64,000 nucleotides of DNA from assembly GCA_039881145.1 (NCBI GenBank), contig JAYKKI010000052.1:13085001-13149000 (forward strand), written 5' to 3'. The notes under the pieces are model-generated. The model was given only the letters and a program-made list of their open reading frames with translations. It was not told the DNA's origin and ran no database searches. How positions within the stretch are numbered: the first letter of the stretch is position 1; each line of letters opens with the position of its first letter. Source of the stretch: Druceiella hillmani (taxonomy: Eukaryota > Arthropoda > Insecta > Lepidoptera > Hepialidae). This document shows, one piece after another, positions 61,265 through 64,000 of this stretch. The translations under genes were made by a program, and so were the position numbers.

Positions 61265-62010
61265 AGCAGGTATGACAGACACATAGGCAGACGGACGGAC
61301 TAACATTTGATAAATCTTCCAAGGGTTCCGTTTTTAGGGTTTCGTATCTCAAAGGCAATAAAAAACCCTTATAAGATTACCACGTTGTCCGTTTGTTGTT
61401 CGGCCAAGACCCTTTTTCTCAGGAACGCGTGGATGTACCAAGTTGAAATTAATATTAAATGCTTAGGGAGATTACGCAATCAAGAAAAATCCCTAAAAAT
61501 ATGGCCGTTTATGGCACATATTTTGACACTCGCAAATAAATCGAAACCTATAGGGTACTTTCCGTTGATCTAGAATCATGAAGTTTGGTAAGAAACAAGG
61601 TCTTACAGCACAAGTAAAGGAAAAAAACTTGAGAGGTGTCAAGGGACACCCGGATGGTACGAAGTTCCTTTCGATTAATTAGTCAAGGAATTGTAATAAA
61701 ATTTTATTTGTTTTAAGTTATAATAATAATTATTGTTATTATTTTTTATTATTTATTATGTACAAAAAACCTGTATACACTCAACAAAAATAATCGTCGC
61801 GACACCACACTGTTCAATGCGAAATAGAAAGACGAAACGAAAATAACTGGCTTGCTTTTTATGAGAGAGAGAGACAGACAGAGATACACGCGCACGCCGC
61901 ACGGCTTGCAGCGCGCCCGCTAGCAACTATAGCAAAAAGTGTCGTTACTTTTGGTCTTAATTTTTTCCGTCTAGCCCCCTTTCGCAACGATAAGGAACTT
62001 CGTTCCAAAA
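61265..62010 (+). mobile_element. Non-coding insect interspersed repeat, composite
   Basis: The order is CAGACACATAGGCAGACGG, AAGGGTTCCGTTTTTAGGGT, TATCTCAAAGGCAATAAAA, AACCCTTATAAGATTACCAC, TTTCTCAGGAACGCGTGGAT, GAATCATGAAGTTTGGTA and GGACACCCGG. From memory, this matches the style of very common moth repeat tails (a run of GACAGACGG, then GGGTTCCG). Towards the end ACGAAGTTCCTTTCG (61658) and its inverse CGATAAGGAACTTCGT (61988) form outward inverted ends about 350 bp apart, with a (GA)n run and a GC-rich stretch (near 61885-61922) between them. Frames here (61307-61573, 61859-62104) are not genes. Confidence 0.55.
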
Positions 62011-62054
62011 ATCCATAAATGGTTAATTTGTAGTTATATTGCATGTAATTTTTT

Positions 62055-62095
62055 TTAGATATGCGTCTCTGAAAGATATAGTAAGCAATATATTT
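62055..62095 (+). repeat. Short piece of the 51.8/60.75 kb family
   Basis: GATATGCGTCTCTGAAAGAT, then CAATATAT, aligns with 51830-51865 in the same direction. Confidence 0.45.
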
Positions 62096-62410
62096 TCGTT
62101 CCAAAAAATTAAAATTTCGTAAATAGTTTGATAGGAATATTATCTACCATTAAATATTTAGAAATGCCTGAATGTGTACGGAACTCCGGAATTTCACTCG
62201 TACCTGACAGGATTTATGGTTGGCTTTCTGTTCGCCGCATCTTTCGCGTGAATTTTCAATATTAAGATGGTGGAATTTGTCTTTAAGCTAGTGATATCAT
62301 CACAATATGCAAATTTACGAATAATTTTGTATCCCTAACGTTTAGCTGCTACGCTGTCTATTGAATGCACTAAATGTTATCATTGAACAAAAACGTCGAA
62401 TCCCTCTCTA
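62096..62410. other. Unique-looking DNA, nothing recognised
   Basis: The portion 62165-62290 is less A+T-rich (TTCTGTTCGCCGCATCTTTC near 62228). No gene or repeat was recognised. Confidence 0.45.
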
Positions 62411-62415
62411 CAGGA

Positions 62416-62456
62416 CCACGACCTAGGTTTCGTTGTATGACAACACCTTCAGGTGG
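62416..62456 (-). ncRNA. Hammerhead-like motif, minus strand (H3)
   Basis: On the minus strand: CCCAC, core CTGAAGG (CTGANGA expected, last base changed), an extra T, stem II GTTGT/ACAAC with loop CAT, GAAA, CCTAGG as stem III, TC cleavage site and GTGG pairing with CCAC. It is the best match in the window apart from the A9-to-G change. It faces away from H4, 40 bp downstream. Confidence 0.55.
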
Positions 62457-62496
62457 GCGATTGGTAAAGATAGATACAAAGATATAAAGATAGAAA

Positions 62497-62600
62497 CCTG
62501 AAGGCGTTGTCATATAACGAAATCTAGGTCGTGGTCAAGAATTTAAATACAGTAGAAATAATACTACATAGTTTTATTTAGTTGTGAATAAACATTAAGT
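62497..62600 (+). ncRNA. Hammerhead-like motif with shared tail (H4)
   Basis: It has CTGAAGG (62498-62504), an extra C, stem II GTTGT/ATAAC with loop CAT and one wobble, GAAA (62519-62522), TCTAGG as a slightly weakened stem III, TC (62529-62530) and GTGG (62531-62534). The stem I 5' strand is AAAC, so that stem is weak. The tail (CAGTAGAAATAATACTACAT, then TAGTTTTATTTAGTTGTGAA) is a decayed form of that after H1 and H2. H3 and H4 form an inverted pair. Confidence 0.5.
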
Positions 62601-63167
62601 GATAATGAGTGTCTACAAAATTAATGCCCAATATATTCAGTATATGGAGATTTAAAACTTTAATTTGAAAAATAAATTGGAATATTGAATTTTGATATAT
62701 TTTAAAGAACTCTTAAGTTGGAATGTATCAGCTACTTACAAATTATTTTGTCATTTGATATTTTGACTCTCGCTGTGTTCATTGCAGATATTAAGATGAA
62801 TAATGTGGAGGAATATATTTCTATATAGTTTAGCTATGAGTTTTTCAATTACGGTATTTATAAATACAATACAATAAAATATGTAATAGAATTAAAAAAC
62901 GTCGATAAATAATCTATATTAAAGTTCTGATTACGTTATATTTTTACATTGATAACTTTATAAGGAGCCTTTTAACATGCCTTTTGATCATAAAAATACA
63001 AAAATTAATAAAATTGCTTATACGTACGTATATTGAAACCAAATTAATTAACATTAAATACACAATTCCAAAATTCAATGAATTTTGTAGGGAAGGAGAT
63101 CAAATAAACGTGCTCCAAATGATTAAGGTTTTCGGGAAAATATACATATCTCGGAATACAACTAGAA
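62601..63167. other. A+T-rich DNA, nothing recognised
   Basis: CTACAAAATTAATGCCCAAT near 62613 still recalls the end of the H1 tail (CTACAAAATTAACAACAAAT). Nothing else is recognised. Confidence 0.5.
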
Positions 63168-63482
63168 GCTAAAATTTCACATACTCATTACAGATGAATT
63201 TACGTCTCTTGATATTAATTTCCCGCTAGCGTGTATTGTTTAAGTTTGTTGGCACAGTATTCCAACTCTACGCTAAGAAAACATATATAAATAGTTATTT
63301 TCCTTTTCGTATTTCTTCAGCATACATACTTGCAACAATATCTTAAAGTAAACTTTGCTTCTCGTTAATTTAAAGCAATGTATACACGAGAGAAAATACA
63401 CAAGCGCTATGAAACCCGAATTCCCTTGTAATACAATGGCAGTGATTCCTTATTAATATGGTGTTGTCACTGCATATTTCAA
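63168..63482 (-). repeat. Dispersed repeat, copy 2 of an inverted pair
   Basis: It is the reverse complement of 55585-55895 with scattered substitutions. Together the copies bracket block B, the second mariner relic and H3/H4, so recombination between them could invert that 7.3-kb interval. Confidence 0.85.
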
Positions 63483-64000
63483 TTAATTTTATTACTACTA
63501 AAATATGATTAGGGGCTATAAAGGGAAAATTTATAAGTGTCTTTAATAATTATGTAATTTTAAAAAATCATTTTATTTATTTCTGTGTTTCAATAGCATA
63601 GCCCCAATATCTTTGGTCTACACATGTTTAGTATATGCTAAGTGTACTTTCAAAATATTTCTTAAATTAATTTTCGTAAAATATATTGTTTATGAGAGGA
63701 TTACGAGTTAGCTTGAACTTCCAAAAAACATTATAACATTTCAGAACAGGACCACAATTATTAAATCAAAAATCTTACAATTGGTTCCACGCATTCTAGT
63801 ATGTAAAATACATTATACTAAACAAAATTTCTGCCACTGCAAATACGCCCGCCAACAAACAACTTTTTGTTAGTTTTTTTTCATTGGACAGCAACATTTT
63901 TATTCAAAGTAAATATTTTAAACGCCAACATTCATCTAACATCGAAAAGAAAATCTCTCAAAGGCAACATTCCTCTTTGCGGCCTACCTCGGTTGTTTAG
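63483..64000. other. A+T-rich DNA to window end
   Basis: No gene or repeat was recognised. Confidence 0.55.

Overview
This window looks like intergenic or intronic DNA from an insect genome. It is very A+T-rich, carries seven long (TA)n runs, and contains decayed non-LTR retrotransposon and mariner-type transposase pieces together with many short dispersed and tandem repeats. I found no intact host protein-coding gene, no tRNA or rRNA gene and no bacterial-style operon. The placement as an insect rests on the element types and on one repeat tail near 61.3-61.7 kb that resembles, from memory, tails common in moth genomes. It is an inference.

Layout. 1-6.8 kb: a MITE-like foldback (1022-1212), two tandem-repeat fields, a nearly perfect 90-bp-arm hairpin (3445-3630), a jockey-like reverse-transcriptase relic (3720-4267) with its repeated 3' tail, and a T-rich triplicated array. 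6.8-19.5 kb: mostly featureless A+T-rich DNA with (TA)n tracts, a second foldback (12074-12184) and a 383-bp tandem duplication (14273-15010). 19.5-26.1 kb: a five-copy minisatellite of about 145 bp, a minus-strand DDE-transposase relic, two GC-richer patches and a LINE relic with an internal tandem duplication. 26-47 kb: mostly unique DNA with more GC-richer, CpG-containing patches (27.1, 29.6, 32.8, 35.5 and 37.3 kb), which are candidate regulatory or old exonic DNA, plus a roughly 200-bp-period array at 39.8-40.3 kb. 47.4-63.5 kb: a repeat mosaic.

The mosaic is the most interesting part. Two same-strand blocks (about 47.5-50.6 and 58.2-60.7 kb) share, in the same order, an unrecognised repeat carrying a conserved minus-strand reading frame and a mariner relic, so they look like an old, diverged segmental duplication. 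Around them lie five full or partial motifs (51.9, 53.4 and 62.4-62.5 kb) that match the hammerhead self-cleaving ribozyme layout: CUGAAGA-type core, stem II hairpin, GAAA, self-complementary stem III, UC cleavage site and a CCAC/GUGG stem I. At least three are followed by a common tail. Such motifs are known from Penelope-like retroelements and from small retrozyme-like repeats. Every copy here has at least one core change, so they are probably remnants of one family.

No gene network can be described. What the window records is repeat invasion, tandem and inverted duplication, and decay, with a few GC-richer patches that may be under constraint.
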